Shown: positions 6,363 to 16,168, counted from the first letter of the stretch. The stretch is DNA of 64,000 nucleotides from Homoserinibacter sp. YIM 151385 (GCF_027912415.1 NZ_CP115175.1:2232001-2296000); one strand, 5' to 3'. Translations and numbers: made by a program. Notes: a model not told the origin generated them from the sequence alone.

Positions 6363-7176
6363 TGGGGAGGCCGGGCCGGGTCGTACCGCGCGCGAAGGCC
6401 GCCGGCGTCACGCCGAGCGTCTGCCGGAAGCGTCGCGTGAGATGCGCCTGGTCGACGAAGCCGAGCTCCGCGGCCGCCAGCGCCGGCGGCGTGCCGTCGA
6501 GCAGGAGCCGCCGGGCCGCGTCGACGCGGCGGCCCGTGAGGTAGCGGTGCGGCGGGATGCCGTAGGCGCGCGCGAAGGCTCGGCCGAGCGCGCCGGGGTG
6601 GGTGCCGAGCTCCGCGGCGGCCGCCTCGAGCGTCGGCGGGGTGCGGAGGTCGGCGTCGAGGAGCTCGCGGAGCCGGGCCGCGTGCGCGGGCGCGGCATCC
6701 GGCACCGGCTCCCCAGCGAGGCGCCGCCGGAGCGTCGCACCGAGCTCGTGGACGAGCTGCTCCGCGGCGAGCTCGGCGCCGGGCACCGCGAGGGCGGCGT
6801 GGAGTCGACGCACCACCCGGAGGACGGCCGGCTCGCCGATCGCGGGGTGGTCGGCGGCGACGCCGACGGCGCGCTCGCCGAGCCAGCCGGCATCCAGGTA
6901 GGCGACGCGCTTGCGGAAGCCGGCCGCCGCATCCCGGGCCCGCCCGTCGTGGGGGACGCCGGGCGGGAGGAGCGTCACGACCGCGCCGTCCGCGATGCGG
7001 GCGCGGCGACCGATCGAGTAGTCGACGCCGCCCTGGTCGACGAGCAGCAGCGTCCACTCGGCGTGCACGTGGGCGGGGTAGGCGTGGCGGTCGAAACGGG
7101 CGTGGAGGACCTCGTGCACGAGCGGGACGCGCGGGGCCCAGGCCCGCACCCGCTCGCCGAGCCCGTCGCCGTCCAT
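6331..7176 (-). CDS. AraC-family transcription regulator with cupin sensor domain
   Basis: 281 residues from ATG 7176. The N-terminal half is an AraC-type cupin (HARFDRHAYPAHVHAEWTLLLVDQG, then LLPPGVPHDG, about 25-80). The C-terminal half has the paired helix-turn-helix domain: LEAAAAELGTHPGALGRAFARAYG, then AAAELGFVDQAHLTRRFRQTLGVTPAAFA. It is divergent from the DUF2000 gene with only 48 bases between starts, so it probably regulates that gene and itself. No strong ribosome site is seen, so the start could be leaderless. Its last codons run antisense into the aminotransferase fragment, which suggests that the original C-terminus may have been altered at the island junction. Confidence 0.85.
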   Translation of the reverse strand: MDGDGLGERVRAWAPRVPLVHEVLHARFDRHAYPAHVHAEWTLLLVDQGGVDYSIGRRARIADGAVVTLLPPGVPHDGRARDAAAGFRKRVAYLDAGWLGERAVGVAADHPAIGEPAVLRVVRRLHAALAVPGAELAAEQLVHELGATLRRRLAGEPVPDAAPAHAARLRELLDADLRTPPTLEAAAAELGTHPGALGRAFARAYGIPPHRYLTGRRVDAARRLLLDGTPPALAAAELGFVDQAHLTRRFRQTLGVTPAAFARGTTRPGLPTRPPARDLGR

Positions 7177-7224
7177 GTCCGAAACGTACAAGACCGCGGC
7201 GCCGCGCGCCGTCAGCCTGAGAAC

Positions 7225-7659
7225 ATGATCGAGCAGCACGACCCCGCCGCCGAGGTGCGGTTCGACACCCGCATCGCGGTGCTCCTGCGCGACGACCTCG
7301 AGCCGTGGCAGGAGCTCAACGTCGCCGCGTTCCTCGTGAGCGGCCTCACCCGCCCCGAGATCGTCGGGGCGCCCTATCTCGACGCCGACGGCATCGAGTA
7401 CGCGCCCATGATCGGGCAGCCGATCCTCCTCTACTCCGCTGACGCGGCGACGCTCGCGGCCGTGCGCGCGAAGTCGGTCGAGCGCGGGCTGCGGCCGGCC
7501 GTCTACACGGCCGAGCTCTTCGGCACGGGACACGACGCCGCGAACCGGGCCGCCGTGCGCGCCGTCCCGAGCGGCGAGCTGGATCTCGTGGGCGTCGCGG
7601 TGCACGGCCCGCGCAACGCGGTTGACCGGATGACGAAGGCGGCTCGGCTGCACCGCTGA
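7225..7659 (+). CDS. DUF2000 family protein
   Basis: 144 residues from ATG 7225. The sequence fits DUF2000: RFDTRIAVLLRDDLEPWQELNVAAFLVSGL at the start, then a GAPYLDADG...PMIGQPILLY block, and PSGELDLVGVAVHGPRNAVDRMTK at the end. These small proteins have a peptidyl-tRNA-hydrolase-II-like fold, but no reaction is established. It is divergently paired with the AraC regulator at 6331-7176, which probably controls it. No membrane segment or signal peptide is present. Confidence 0.8.
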   Translation: MIEQHDPAAEVRFDTRIAVLLRDDLEPWQELNVAAFLVSGLTRPEIVGAPYLDADGIEYAPMIGQPILLYSADAATLAAVRAKSVERGLRPAVYTAELFGTGHDAANRAAVRAVPSGELDLVGVAVHGPRNAVDRMTKAARLHR

Positions 7660-7792
7660 CGCCCGGCGCTTCCTGGGATGTCGCAGGGTTCGTCCGGCGG
7701 GAGTACGCCGCCGTCGGGGGTCGGGACGATACTGAGGTGGCGCGACGTTGCGCGGTCCCACCAGCACAGCGCCTCGATCAGGAGACTCCCCC

Positions 7793-10700
7793 GTGCACCT
7801 GCTGTCCGTCTTCAGCCTTCGGAACCGGGCGCTCATCGCGCTCGTGACGATCGTCGTCGGGGTGTTCGGCGGCATCGCCCTCACCTCGCTCAAGCAGGAG
7901 CTCATCCCCTCGGTGACCTTCCCGCAGCTCGTCGTCGTGACGAGCTACCCGGGCGCGAGTCCCGACGTCGTCGAGGAGGACGTCTCGACGCCCATCGAGA
8001 CCGCGATCCAGTCGGTGCAGGGGCTCAACGGCACGACCGCGACCTCCTCCTCCGGCTCGAGCACGGTCAGCGCGACCTTCGACTACGGCACCGACATCAC
8101 GCGCATCGAGCAGCGCGTGCAGCTCGCCATCAACCGCATCGGCGGCCAGCTCCCCGACGCGGTCGACCCGCAGGTCATCACGGGCTCCATCGAGGATCTG
8201 CCCGTCATCCAGGTCGCGGTCACGAGCGACGCCGACTCCGACGAGCTCTCGGCGCTGCTCGAGGACTCGACGATCACCGAGCTCGAGCAGCTCGACGACG
8301 TGCGCGAGGTGAGCCTGCTCGGCACGACGGGCAAGCGGCTCGAGATCCGACCCGACCTCGACGAGCTCGCGGACGCGGGCCTCACGACGCAGGCGATCCG
8401 GGATGCGCTCCAGCAGAACGGCGCCCTCCTCGCGGCCGGCGAGATCACGGAGGACGGGTCGACGCTGACCGTCCAGGCGGGATCGCGCCTCGAGTCCGCG
8501 AAGGACGTCGAGCGGCTGCCGCTGCTCGGCGCGACGAGCGGGGGCGCGGCCTCGGGTGCGGGCTCCGGGGCAGGCGCTGACGCCGGTGCCGACGCCGGTG
8601 CCGGTGCGGGTGCCGGTGCGGCTGCGCCCGACGCGGCGGCGCCGTCGGCCCCCGTCGCGCCGGCGGTCCCCGAGCCGAGCACGATCGGCGAGGTCGCCGA
8701 GGTGAGCGTCGCCGACGACCCCGTGACCGGCATCTCCCGCGTGAACGGCGAGCCCGCCCTCACGATCGCCGTCACGAAGACGCCCGACGGCAACACGGTC
8801 GACGTCTCGCACGAGGTCCGCGAGCTGCTCCCCGAGCTCGCCGACGGCCTCGGCCAGGGCACCGAGTTCACGGTCGTCTTCGATCAGGCGCCCTTCATCG
8901 AGCAGTCCATCGAGGCCCTCGCGACGGAGGGCGCGCTCGGCCTCGCCTTCGCGGTCGTCGTCATCCTCGTGTTCCTGCTGTCGATCCGCTCGACGCTCGT
9001 CACCGCGATCTCGATCCCGGCATCCGTGCTCATCACCTTCATCGGGATGCTCGCGACCGGCTACACGCTCAACATCCTCACGCTCGGCGCGCTCACGATC
9101 GCGATCGGCCGCGTCGTCGACGACTCGATCGTCGTCATCGAGAACATCAAGCGGCACATCGGCCTCGGCGAGGAGAAGCTGCCCGCCATCCAGGCCGCCG
9201 TGAAGGAGGTCGCGGCCGCCATCACCGCCTCGACCGTCACGACGGTCGCCGTCTTCCTCCCGCTCGCGCTCGTCGGCGACATCACGGGCGAGCTGTTCCG
9301 ACCCTTCGCGCTCACCGTCACGATCGCGCTCGCCGCATCCCTCTTCGTCTCGCTCACGATCGTGCCGGTGCTCGCGTACTGGTTCCTCGGCGCGAAGAAG
9401 GTGCACCGGCACGACGGCGATGCGGCGCCGGTCGCGGCCGCCGGCTCGGCCGAGGAGGTCGACGAGCTCGACCGGCCCACCCGGCTCCAGCGCGTCTACC
9501 TCCCGGTGCTGCGCGGCACGCTCAAGCTCCCCGCCGTGACGCTGCTCGCGGCTCTCCTCGTGCTCGTCGGCAGCGGCGCGCTCGCGACCCAGCTCACCAC
9601 GAACTTCATCGGCGACAGCGGGCAGAACACCCTCACCGTCACCCAGACCCTCCCCGCCGACACGAGCCTCGACGCGACCGACGAGGCCGCGCAGGTCGTC
9701 GAGGACGCGCTGCTCGAGGTCGACGGCGTCGACACCGTGCAGCTCTCGATCGGCACGAGCGGCTCCGGCGTGGCGGCGGCTTTCGGGGGCGGCGGCGACG
9801 TCACCTACTCGATCACGACGGATGCGGATGCCGACCAGACGGCGCTGCAGGCGGACGTCCGCGAGGCGGTCGCCGGACTCGACGACGTGGGCGAGGTCTC
9901 GGTCGCCGCCTCGGGCTCCGGCTTCGCCTCGACCGACATCGAGATCGACATCACGGCGCCGACCGCGGACGCCCTCGAGTCGGGAGCGCAGGACGTGCTC
10001 GACGCGGTCCGCGACCTCGACGTCACGGCCGAGGCGGAGAGCAACCTCTCCTCCGTGCAGCCGTACCTCGCGATCGAGATCGACCGCGAGGAGGCCGCCG
10101 ACCGCGGGCTCAGCGACATGCAGGTCGGCGGGCTCGTCGCGGAGGCGATGCTGCCCTCCGCGATCGGCTCGGTGCAGATCGACGGCGACACGCTCGACGT
10201 CTACATCGACGACCCGGACTCCCCGACGACGCTGCGGGAGCTGCGCGCCTTCGAGATCCCGACCGCGACCGGCGACAGCGTGCGCCTCCGCGACATCGCG
10301 ACGGTCGAGCAGGTCGACGGCCCCTCGACCATCACGACCGTGCAGGGCGTGCGCAGCGCGACGGTGACCATCACGCCCTCCACGGAGGACCTGACGACCG
10401 CCTCCGCCGAGGTCACCCAGGCGCTCGACGCCGTCGACCTCCCCGCCGGCGCGACCGCCGAGATCGGCGGCGTCACCGCCGACCAGGCCGACGCCTTCGG
10501 CCAGCTCGGGCTCGCCCTCCTCGCCGCGATCCTCATCGTCTACACGGTCATGGTCGCGACCTTCCGCAGCCTCCGTCAGCCGCTGCTGCTGCTCATCTCG
10601 GTGCCCTTCGCGGCGACCGGCGCGATCATCCTCCAGGTGATCTCCGGCATCCCGCTCGGCGTGGCCTCGCTCATCGGCGTGCTCATGCTCATCGGCATCG

Positions 10701-11068
10701 TCGTGACCAACGCGATCGTCCTCATCGACCTCGTGAACCAGTACCGCGAGCGCGGCATGGACACGCGGGAGGCGATCGTGCACGGCTCCGCCCGGCGTCT
10801 GCGCCCCATCCTCATGACGGCGCTCGCGACGATCTTCGCGCTCATCCCCATGGCGGTCGGGCTCACCGGCCACGGCGGCTTCATCTCGCAGCCGCTCGCG
10901 ATCGTCGTCATCGGCGGGCTCGTCTCCTCGACGGTGCTGACGCTCATCGTGCTGCCCTCGCTGTACTGGCTCGTCGAGGGCGCCCGCGAGCGGCGGCAGA
11001 CGCGACGGGATGCGAAGGCGGCCAGGCGCGCCGAGGCGGAGCGGGGGTCGGAGACGCCGGCGATGTAG
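7793..11068 (+). CDS. RND-family efflux transporter (AcrB/SwrC-like)
   Basis: 1091 residues from a GTG with AGGAG nine bases upstream. It has the usual RND layout: a first membrane helix (RALIALVTIVVGVFGGIAL), a large extracytoplasmic loop with QELIPSVTFPQLVVVTSYPGASP, a helix bundle containing GRVVDDSIVVIENI, a second large loop, and a final helix bundle ending LPSLYWLVEGARERR. This resembles hydrophobe/amphiphile exporters and Gram-positive SwrC/YerP. An Ala/Gly/Asp-rich linker (about residues 265-310) interrupts the first loop and is unusual. No periplasmic adaptor gene is adjacent, as is common in Gram-positive bacteria. The substrate is unknown; lipids, surfactants or drugs are possible. 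Confidence 0.9.
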   Translation: MHLLSVFSLRNRALIALVTIVVGVFGGIALTSLKQELIPSVTFPQLVVVTSYPGASPDVVEEDVSTPIETAIQSVQGLNGTTATSSSGSSTVSATFDYGTDITRIEQRVQLAINRIGGQLPDAVDPQVITGSIEDLPVIQVAVTSDADSDELSALLEDSTITELEQLDDVREVSLLGTTGKRLEIRPDLDELADAGLTTQAIRDALQQNGALLAAGEITEDGSTLTVQAGSRLESAKDVERLPLLGATSGGAASGAGSGAGADAGADAGAGAGAGAAAPDAAAPSAPVAPAVPEPSTIGEVAEVSVADDPVTGISRVNGEPALTIAVTKTPDGNTVDVSHEVRELLPELADGLGQGTEFTVVFDQAPFIEQSIEALATEGALGLAFAVVVILVFLLSIRSTLVTAISIPASVLITFIGMLATGYTLNILTLGALTIAIGRVVDDSIVVIENIKRHIGLGEEKLPAIQAAVKEVAAAITASTVTTVAVFLPLALVGDITGELFRPFALTVTIALAASLFVSLTIVPVLAYWFLGAKKVHRHDGDAAPVAAAGSAEEVDELDRPTRLQRVYLPVLRGTLKLPAVTLLAALLVLVGSGALATQLTTNFIGDSGQNTLTVTQTLPADTSLDATDEAAQVVEDALLEVDGVDTVQLSIGTSGSGVAAAFGGGGDVTYSITTDADADQTALQADVREAVAGLDDVGEVSVAASGSGFASTDIEIDITAPTADALESGAQDVLDAVRDLDVTAEAESNLSSVQPYLAIEIDREEAADRGLSDMQVGGLVAEAMLPSAIGSVQIDGDTLDVYIDDPDSPTTLRELRAFEIPTATGDSVRLRDIATVEQVDGPSTITTVQGVRSATVTITPSTEDLTTASAEVTQALDAVDLPAGATAEIGGVTADQADAFGQLGLALLAAILIVYTVMVATFRSLRQPLLLLISVPFAATGAIILQVISGIPLGVASLIGVLMLIGIVVTNAIVLIDLVNQYRERGMDTREAIVHGSARRLRPILMTALATIFALIPMAVGLTGHGGFISQPLAIVVIGGLVSSTVLTLIVLPSLYWLVEGARERRQTRRDAKAARRAEAERGSETPAM

Positions 11069-11069
11069 A

Positions 11070-11091
11070 GCCCCGCCGCGACCGCCGGGGC
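11070..11091. terminator. GC hairpin between convergent genes
   Basis: GCCCCG (11070-11075) pairs with CGGGGC (11086-11091) directly after the RND stop codon and just before the convergent esterase stop. There is no T run. It is a plausible bidirectional terminator in a GC-rich genome but weak on sequence alone. Confidence 0.4.
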
Positions 11092-11096
11092 GAGCC

Positions 11097-12107
11097 TCAG
11101 GAGCGGGCCGCGAGGAACCCGATGATCTCGGCGAGGACCGCGTCGTCGACGAGGTCGGTCGCGTGCTCCCCGGAGGGCAGCACCCGAAGGACGCTGTCGA
11201 CGCCCGCCCGGCGGAGGGCGGCATCCATCCCCCGCGCCTGCGAGTCGGGGATCGCCTCCCGGTCGCCGGTGAGGAGGTAGAAGGGCGGCGAGTCCGGGCC
11301 GACCGCGCCGACCGCGGAGGCCTCGGCGGCGGCAGGGCACTCCGCGGCCGTCGCGGCCTCCGGGCAGTCGAGGAAGCTGCGCCCGAGGCTCGGGAGCGAC
11401 CCTCCCTCGAGCTCGCCGAGCCGTGTATCGGCGAAGTCGAGGACCCCGGAGAGGCTGACGACGGCATCCACCCGGTCCGCGGTGCCGGCCGGCCGCAGCG
11501 CGGCGAGCGCCGCGAGTGTGCCGCCGGCGGAGCTGCCGAACAGCGCCACCCGCTCCGGGTCGGCCCCGAGGTGTCCGACCGCGCCGGGCGCCCGGACCCA
11601 GTCGACCGCCGCCGTGACGTCCTCGACGGGTGCCGGGTAGGTCCAGCGCGGGGCGAGCCGGTAGTCGATCGAGACCGCGAGCCAGCCCGCGCGCGCGAAG
11701 GCGGGGCCGAACCTGGCGAAACGCTCCCGCGCCCGGTCGCCCGCGACGAAGGCGCCGCCGTGCACCATGACGAGCACCGGCAGCCGCTCGCCGCCGGGCG
11801 GCCGGTATGCGTCCAGCGCGAGACGCTGGCCCTCCACCTCGCGGTAGACGATGCCGCGGGTGACCTCCACGCCGTCCTCGACGACGGGTGCGGGCGCATC
11901 CCAGGCGGTGGCGGACTCCGCGGGCGGCGACGCCGACGGCGTCGGGACCGCCCGCTCGGGCGGCTCCGGCGTGCAGCCGGCGAGGCCGACGAGGCCCGCG
12001 AGGACGAGCGCCGAGGTGAGCACGGCGAGCCCCCTCCGTCGACCGCCCCGGCGGGCGGGCGTCGGCACGACCGTGATCGCGGCGGTGCCCGCGGCGGCCG
12101 GGCTCAC
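11097..12107 (-). CDS. Lipoprotein esterase/lipase (alpha/beta hydrolase, HSL-like)
   Basis: 336 residues from a GTG that overlaps the stop of the upstream gene (GTGA). The N-terminus ends in a lipobox, LAGLVGLAGC, so the protein is probably anchored to the outer face of the membrane, followed by a Pro/Ser/Glu linker. The catalytic domain has HGGAF (oxyanion), GSSAGG (nucleophile Ser), an acid in the LLTGDREAIPD region and His in PSGEHATD. This is the hormone-sensitive-lipase/BD-FAE-like group of carboxylesterases. It forms a two-gene operon with the paralogous lipoprotein upstream. The substrate is unknown; small acyl esters are likely. Confidence 0.85.
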   Translation of the reverse strand: MSPAAAGTAAITVVPTPARRGGRRRGLAVLTSALVLAGLVGLAGCTPEPPERAVPTPSASPPAESATAWDAPAPVVEDGVEVTRGIVYREVEGQRLALDAYRPPGGERLPVLVMVHGGAFVAGDRARERFARFGPAFARAGWLAVSIDYRLAPRWTYPAPVEDVTAAVDWVRAPGAVGHLGADPERVALFGSSAGGTLAALAALRPAGTADRVDAVVSLSGVLDFADTRLGELEGGSLPSLGRSFLDCPEAATAAECPAAAEASAVGAVGPDSPPFYLLTGDREAIPDSQARGMDAALRRAGVDSVLRVLPSGEHATDLVDDAVLAEIIGFLAARS

Positions 12108-13225
12108 GGGACGACGCCGGCGGGCCGGTCGGCGAGCTTCTCCCGGAAGAAGGCGACGATCTGCGCCCGCAGCTCCTCGTCGAGCATGCCGACCGAGTGC
12201 CGGGTGCCCCGCACCTCGACGAAGGTCGTGTCGACGCCGGCGCCGCGCAGCGCCGACACGAAGCGCGCCGACTGCTGGATCGGGATGAGCTCCTCGCTCG
12301 AGTGCGCGACGAGGAAGGGCGGGTCCGTCTCGTCGACCGAGTAGATGGGGGATGCCGCGAAGGCCGCATCGCAGACCTCGCCCTCCGCGCACGCGAGGTA
12401 GTCGCGCTGCACGGGCTCGAAGACGGGGTTCACGGCGATGCCGGTCAGATCGTTCGGGCCGCTGAGATCGACGACGGCCGCGACGCGCGTGCCCGTGTCG
12501 GTCGCGCCCGATCCCCGCGTGCCGAGCAGCGAGACGAGGTTGCCGCCGGCCGAGCCGCCGAAGGCGCCGATGCGCGTCGGGTCGATGCGGTAGCGCTCCG
12601 ACTGCTCGGGCGCGCGCAGCCACGTCACCGCGGCGCGCACGTCGTCGAAGGCGGCCGGGAAGGGATGCGCGGGCGCGAGCCGGTAGTTGATGTTCGCGAC
12701 CGGGGAGCCGCTCGCCTTCGCGAGCCACTGGCAGGTCGCTCGCCAGTGCACGTCCGCCTTGTCGCCGCGGGTCCAGCTGCCGCCGTGGACCATGAGGATC
12801 GCCGGGCGGAGGCCGACCTGCTCGGCCGCCTCGGCATCCTCGCCCTCGGGGACGGCGCCGCCCTCGTCGGGGGTCGGGGATGCCGTGGGGCCGCGCTCGG
12901 GCGTCGGCAGCGGGACCGGATCGAGATCGGGCTGGTCGCCGCGAGGGGTGTCGGGCGCTTCGCCGTGGTCCTCGCCGGAGTCCTCCGCCTCGGCGACGGC
13001 ATCGTCGGGCGGGAGGCAGATGTCGAGCCGCAGCTCCTCGTCGTCGGCGGTCGCGTAGACGAGGTCCTCGACGACGGGGACCTCGGGGTCGAGCTCGAAG
13101 ACGGGGGTCGTGCCCTCGGCCACCCGGTCGCGCTGGTCGCCCTGCGGGGCGCAGGCCGCGATCCCCGCCAGGAGCGCCAGGGTCGCGCCTCCCGCGAGGG
13201 CGAGGGTGAGGGGTGCCGGGCGCAT
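12104..13225 (-). CDS. Lipoprotein esterase/lipase, paralogue with acidic insert
   Basis: 373 residues from ATG 13225. The signal peptide ends with a lipobox, LLAGIAAC. The alpha/beta hydrolase core resembles its downstream neighbour: HGGSWTRGD (oxyanion), GGSAGG (nucleophile Ser), HSSEELIPI (acid region) and RGTRHSVG (His). Between the first strands and HGGSW lies an acidic, proline-rich insert (about residues 72-125, with AEDSGEDHGEAPD and PTPERGP) that the neighbour lacks; it is probably a flexible surface loop. The pair looks like a tandem duplication. Both would act outside the membrane on ester substrates not identifiable here. Confidence 0.85.
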   Translation of the reverse strand: MRPAPLTLALAGGATLALLAGIAACAPQGDQRDRVAEGTTPVFELDPEVPVVEDLVYATADDEELRLDICLPPDDAVAEAEDSGEDHGEAPDTPRGDQPDLDPVPLPTPERGPTASPTPDEGGAVPEGEDAEAAEQVGLRPAILMVHGGSWTRGDKADVHWRATCQWLAKASGSPVANINYRLAPAHPFPAAFDDVRAAVTWLRAPEQSERYRIDPTRIGAFGGSAGGNLVSLLGTRGSGATDTGTRVAAVVDLSGPNDLTGIAVNPVFEPVQRDYLACAEGEVCDAAFAASPIYSVDETDPPFLVAHSSEELIPIQQSARFVSALRGAGVDTTFVEVRGTRHSVGMLDEELRAQIVAFFREKLADRPAGVVP

Positions 13226-13237
13226 ATGGCGGTCCAG

Positions 13238-13267
13238 TTTACAGGTGAGGCCAGGCTGGGGTACTCT
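13238..13267 (+). promoter_or_regulatory. Promoter for DEAD-box helicase gene with long leader
   Basis: TTTACA (13238-13243) and TACTCT (13262-13267) are separated by 18 bases, a good sigma-70-type arrangement. Transcription would start near 13275, leaving a leader of about 190 bases before the helicase ATG at 13465. Long leaders are common for cold-induced DEAD-box helicase mRNAs, so post-transcriptional control is possible. Confidence 0.55.
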
Positions 13268-13464
13268 GGAGGGTCGGCTCACGACATGCCCGGTGTTCCC
13301 GGGTCGCTTCACTTGTACGTCGTGCGGGCCGGATCGATGCGACATCTCGCATCGAGGACTCATTCGAGAGAAAACGGCCCCGGTCGACGACTGCCCGGGT
13401 TCTCATCGCGCGCCCCAGGGCCCGCGGTGCCTCATTTCGACGAACACCGGAAGACAGCATCACC

Positions 13465-15567
13465 ATGCCCAGCAACGACAAGGGCGGCCGACGCGCGCCC
13501 TCGAACTCCTCCGCCCGCTCCTTCGGCGCCCCCAAGCGCGCCGGCAAGGGCGGCCCGAGCCCCAAGCACCGCGGCTACCGCCCCGACGCCGAGTCGGGGG
13601 ATGCCGGCCGCAAGTCGCGCTGGAGCGCCGAGGAGCGCTCCGCCCGCGGCCACAGCGCCGAGCGTCCGCGCGGCGAGCGCTCGCGTGACGAGCGCGGCGG
13701 CCGCGACGACCGCGGCTCCGGCGGCTTCCGCGGCGGCGAGCGCACGCAGCGCCCCGCACGCGGCGAGCGCCCCAACTGGGAGCCCCGCGGCAAGGACGCG
13801 CGTGGCTTCGGCGAGGACCGCGGCGGTCGTGACGACCGCGCGCCGCGTCGCTTCGACCGCGACGACCGCGCGCCCCGCCGTTTCGAGCGGGAGGACCGCG
13901 CGCCCCGCCGCTTCGAGCGCGAGGAGCGCCCGGCCCGTCGGGACGACCGTGACGATCGCGGCCCGCGTCGCTTCGACCGCGACGAGCGCCCCGTGCGCCG
14001 CGACGACCGCGATGACCGTGCGCCGCGTCGCTTCGACCGCGATGACCGCGCGCCGCGTCGCTTCGACCGCGACGACCGTGCGCCCCGACGCTTCGACCGC
14101 GACGACCGCGACGACCGCGCGCCCCGCCGCTTCGACCGCGAGGAGCGCCCCGCCCGGCGCTTCGAGGACGACCGCCCGCGTCGCTTCGACCGTGACGACC
14201 GCGCCCCGCGTCGCTTCGACCGCGACCGCCGCGACGAGCGCCCCGTGCGCCGCGATGACAGCTCCTTCTACCCGAGCGCCGAGGCGAAGGCCAAGGAGGC
14301 GCAGCGCGACGACGTCGTGCTCGAGCGCCTCGAGGCGGAGGCCATCCAGGCCCAGGACGTCGAGGGAATGACCTTCGCCGATCTCGGCCTCGGCGGCAAC
14401 ATCACCCGCGCGGTCGCCGAGCTCGGCGCCGTGAGCCCCTTCGCGATCCAGGCGGCGACGATCCCCGACGTGCTCGCGGCGCGCGACGTCCTCGGTCGCG
14501 GCCGCACGGGCTCCGGCAAGACGATCGCCTTCGGCGCCCCCCTCGTCGAGCGCCTCATGCAGATGCAGGCGGACGCCGCCCCCGGCCAGCGCCGTCGCCC
14601 GGGCCGCGCCCCGCGCGCGATCATCCTCGCGCCGACCCGCGAGCTCGCGCTCCAGATCGACCGCACCGTGCAGCCGATCGCGCAGAGCGTCGGCCTCTTC
14701 ACGACGCAGTTGTACGGCGGCGTCCCCTACCCCCGCCAGGTGGGTGCGCTGCAGCGTGGCGTCGACATCGTGATCGGCACGCCCGGCCGCATCGAGGACC
14801 TCGTGGAGCAGGGCCGCCTCGACCTCTCGCAGATCGCCATCACGGTGCTCGACGAGGCCGACCACATGTGCGACCTCGGCTTCCTCGAGCCGGTGCAGCG
14901 CCTCATCCGCCGCACCCCGGAGGGCAGCCAGAAGCTCCTCTTCTCGGCGACCCTCGACTCCGGCGTCGCGACGCTCGTCGACGAGTTCCTGTCGGAGCCC
15001 GCCGTGCACGAGGTCGCGAACGACGGCCAGGACGCCTCCACGATCGAGCACCGCGTGTTCATGCTCGACCAGCGCGACAAGCAGTCGGTGCTCGCGGAGC
15101 TGGTCTCCGGCCCCGGCAAGAAGCTCGTGTTCGCCCGCACCCGCGCCTTCGCGGAGGACCTCACCGACATGCTCGAGGACGAGGGCATCCGTGCCGTCGC
15201 GCTCCACGGCGACCTCAACCAGTCGCGCCGCACGCGCAACCTCGAGCGCCTCACGAGCGGCCGGGCCTCGGTGCTCGTCGCGACCGATGTCGCCGCCCGC
15301 GGCATCCACGTCGACGACATCGAGCTCGTCGTCCAGGCGGACGCCCCCGACGAGTACAAGACGTACCTCCACCGCTCGGGCCGCACGGGCCGCGCGGGCA
15401 AGGACGGCGTCGTCGTCACGCTGGTGCCGTTCAACCGCCGTCGCCGCACGCAGGATCTCCTGAAGCGCGCCGAGATCGAGGCGGAGTGGACCGAGGTGCG
15501 CCCGGGCGACGCGCTCGTCGCCGAGGTCGCCGGGATCCTCGCCGAGGCGTCCGACGACGAGGACTGA
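13465..15567 (+). CDS. DEAD-box RNA helicase with N-terminal Arg/Asp-rich repeats
   Basis: 700 residues. The first 270 or so are disordered and built largely from near-repeats of [10 protein letters not shown] and [10 protein letters not shown]. The helicase core follows: FAIQAATIP (Q motif), GRTGSGKT (Walker A, about 346), [18 protein letters not shown] (about 462), FSATL, then the second RecA domain with [16 protein letters not shown] and HRSGRTGR. This is the CsdA/RhlE-like group that unwinds short RNA duplexes in ribosome assembly and mRNA decay. In most relatives the charged tail is C-terminal; here it is at the front. Such RD/RG-rich tails usually bind RNA and can promote condensates; that role is inference here. 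Confidence 0.93.
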   Translation: MPSNDKGGRRAPSNSSARSFGAPKRAGKGGPSPKHRGYRPDAESGDAGRKSRWSAEERSARGHSAERPRGERSRDERGGRDDRGSGGFRGGERTQRPARGERPNWEPRGKDARGFGEDRGGRDDRAPRRFDRDDRAPRRFEREDRAPRRFEREERPARRDDRDDRGPRRFDRDERPVRRDDRDDRAPRRFDRDDRAPRRFDRDDRAPRRFDRDDRDDRAPRRFDREERPARRFEDDRPRRFDRDDRAPRRFDRDRRDERPVRRDDSSFYPSAEAKAKEAQRDDVVLERLEAEAIQAQDVEGMTFADLGLGGNITRAVAELGAVSPFAIQAATIPDVLAARDVLGRGRTGSGKTIAFGAPLVERLMQMQADAAPGQRRRPGRAPRAIILAPTRELALQIDRTVQPIAQSVGLFTTQLYGGVPYPRQVGALQRGVDIVIGTPGRIEDLVEQGRLDLSQIAITVLDEADHMCDLGFLEPVQRLIRRTPEGSQKLLFSATLDSGVATLVDEFLSEPAVHEVANDGQDASTIEHRVFMLDQRDKQSVLAELVSGPGKKLVFARTRAFAEDLTDMLEDEGIRAVALHGDLNQSRRTRNLERLTSGRASVLVATDVAARGIHVDDIELVVQADAPDEYKTYLHRSGRTGRAGKDGVVVTLVPFNRRRRTQDLLKRAEIEAEWTEVRPGDALVAEVAGILAEASDDED

Positions 15568-15591
15568 CCCGCACCTCCCTTCTCCCTTCTC

Positions 15592-15663
15592 GCAATAGAC
15601 ATGTCTCTCGCGGCGGGGACGGCCTCACCGGCCTGTCCCTGGAGCGGGAGACATGTCTGTTGC
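15592..15663. repeat. Intergenic palindrome-pair repeat, copy 1
   Basis: Two AGACATGTCT palindromes lie at 15597-15606 and 15649-15658, 52 bases start to start. Between them GGGGACGG and GGCCTGTCCC can form an imperfect hairpin. The outer flanks CGCAAT and TGTTGCG are also roughly inverted, so the unit is an imperfect inverted repeat of about 70 bases. It lies between the helicase and acetyltransferase genes. Similar units occur at 16169-16240 and 25479-25550. Confidence 0.75.
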
Positions 15664-15702
15664 GGGGGCATGGGCGAGAAGCGCGGCGGCTAGCGTGGTG
15701 GG

Positions 15703-16125
15703 ATGCGAATCCGCGCCTTCGAGGAGTCCGACACGGAGGCGGTCGTCGCCCTCTGGCATGCCTGCGGCCTCGTCCGCCCCTGGAACGACCCGCACCGCGA
15801 CATCGAGCGGAAGCTCGCCGTGCAGCGCGAGCTGTTCCTCGTCGGCGTCGACGAGGAGGATGCCGTGATCGGAACCGCCATGGCTGGTTACGAGGGGCAC
15901 CGCGGCTGGGTCAACTACCTCGCCGTCGACCCCAGCGCGCAGCGGCTCGGCCACGCGCGGGCGCTCATGGCGGAGGTCGAGCGGCTGCTCCTGGAGCGCG
16001 GCTGCCCGAAGCTCAACCTCCAGGTGCGCGACACCAACGAGGATGCGCTCGCCTTCTACGCGGCGCTCGGCTATGTGCGCGACGCGAGCGTCTCGCTCGG
16101 CCGGCGACTCATCCCCGACGACTGA
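15703..16125 (+). CDS. GNAT acetyltransferase, YpeA-like
   Basis: 140 residues. It has the compact GNAT fold: MRIRAFEESDTEAVVALWHACGL at the start, AVIGTAMAGYEGHRGWVNYLAV (strand beta4), PSAQRLGHARALMAEVE (acetyl-CoA loop, a diverged Q/RxxGxG/A) and NEDALAFYAALGY at the end. The RPWNDP motif near residue 25 and overall length match the YpeA group, whose natural substrate is not settled. The gene stands alone, flanked on both sides by palindrome-pair repeats. Confidence 0.88.
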   Translation: MRIRAFEESDTEAVVALWHACGLVRPWNDPHRDIERKLAVQRELFLVGVDEEDAVIGTAMAGYEGHRGWVNYLAVDPSAQRLGHARALMAEVERLLLERGCPKLNLQVRDTNEDALAFYAALGYVRDASVSLGRRLIPDD

Positions 16126-16126
16126 G

Positions 16127-16158
<32 letters not shown>

Positions 16159-16168
16159 CGCACCGAGC

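Noticed and set aside
7778-11899. A 1373-codon open frame on the minus strand opposite the RND gene
   Set aside because: It is the antisense frame of a GC-rich gene: composition is Arg/Asp/Gly/Ala-rich with no motif, and the plus strand holds a full RND transporter with a ribosome site.
13800-14240. CRISPR-like array in the helicase gene
   Set aside because: The repeats are in frame, contiguous and encode [10 protein letters not shown]-type peptides; there are no unique spacers.
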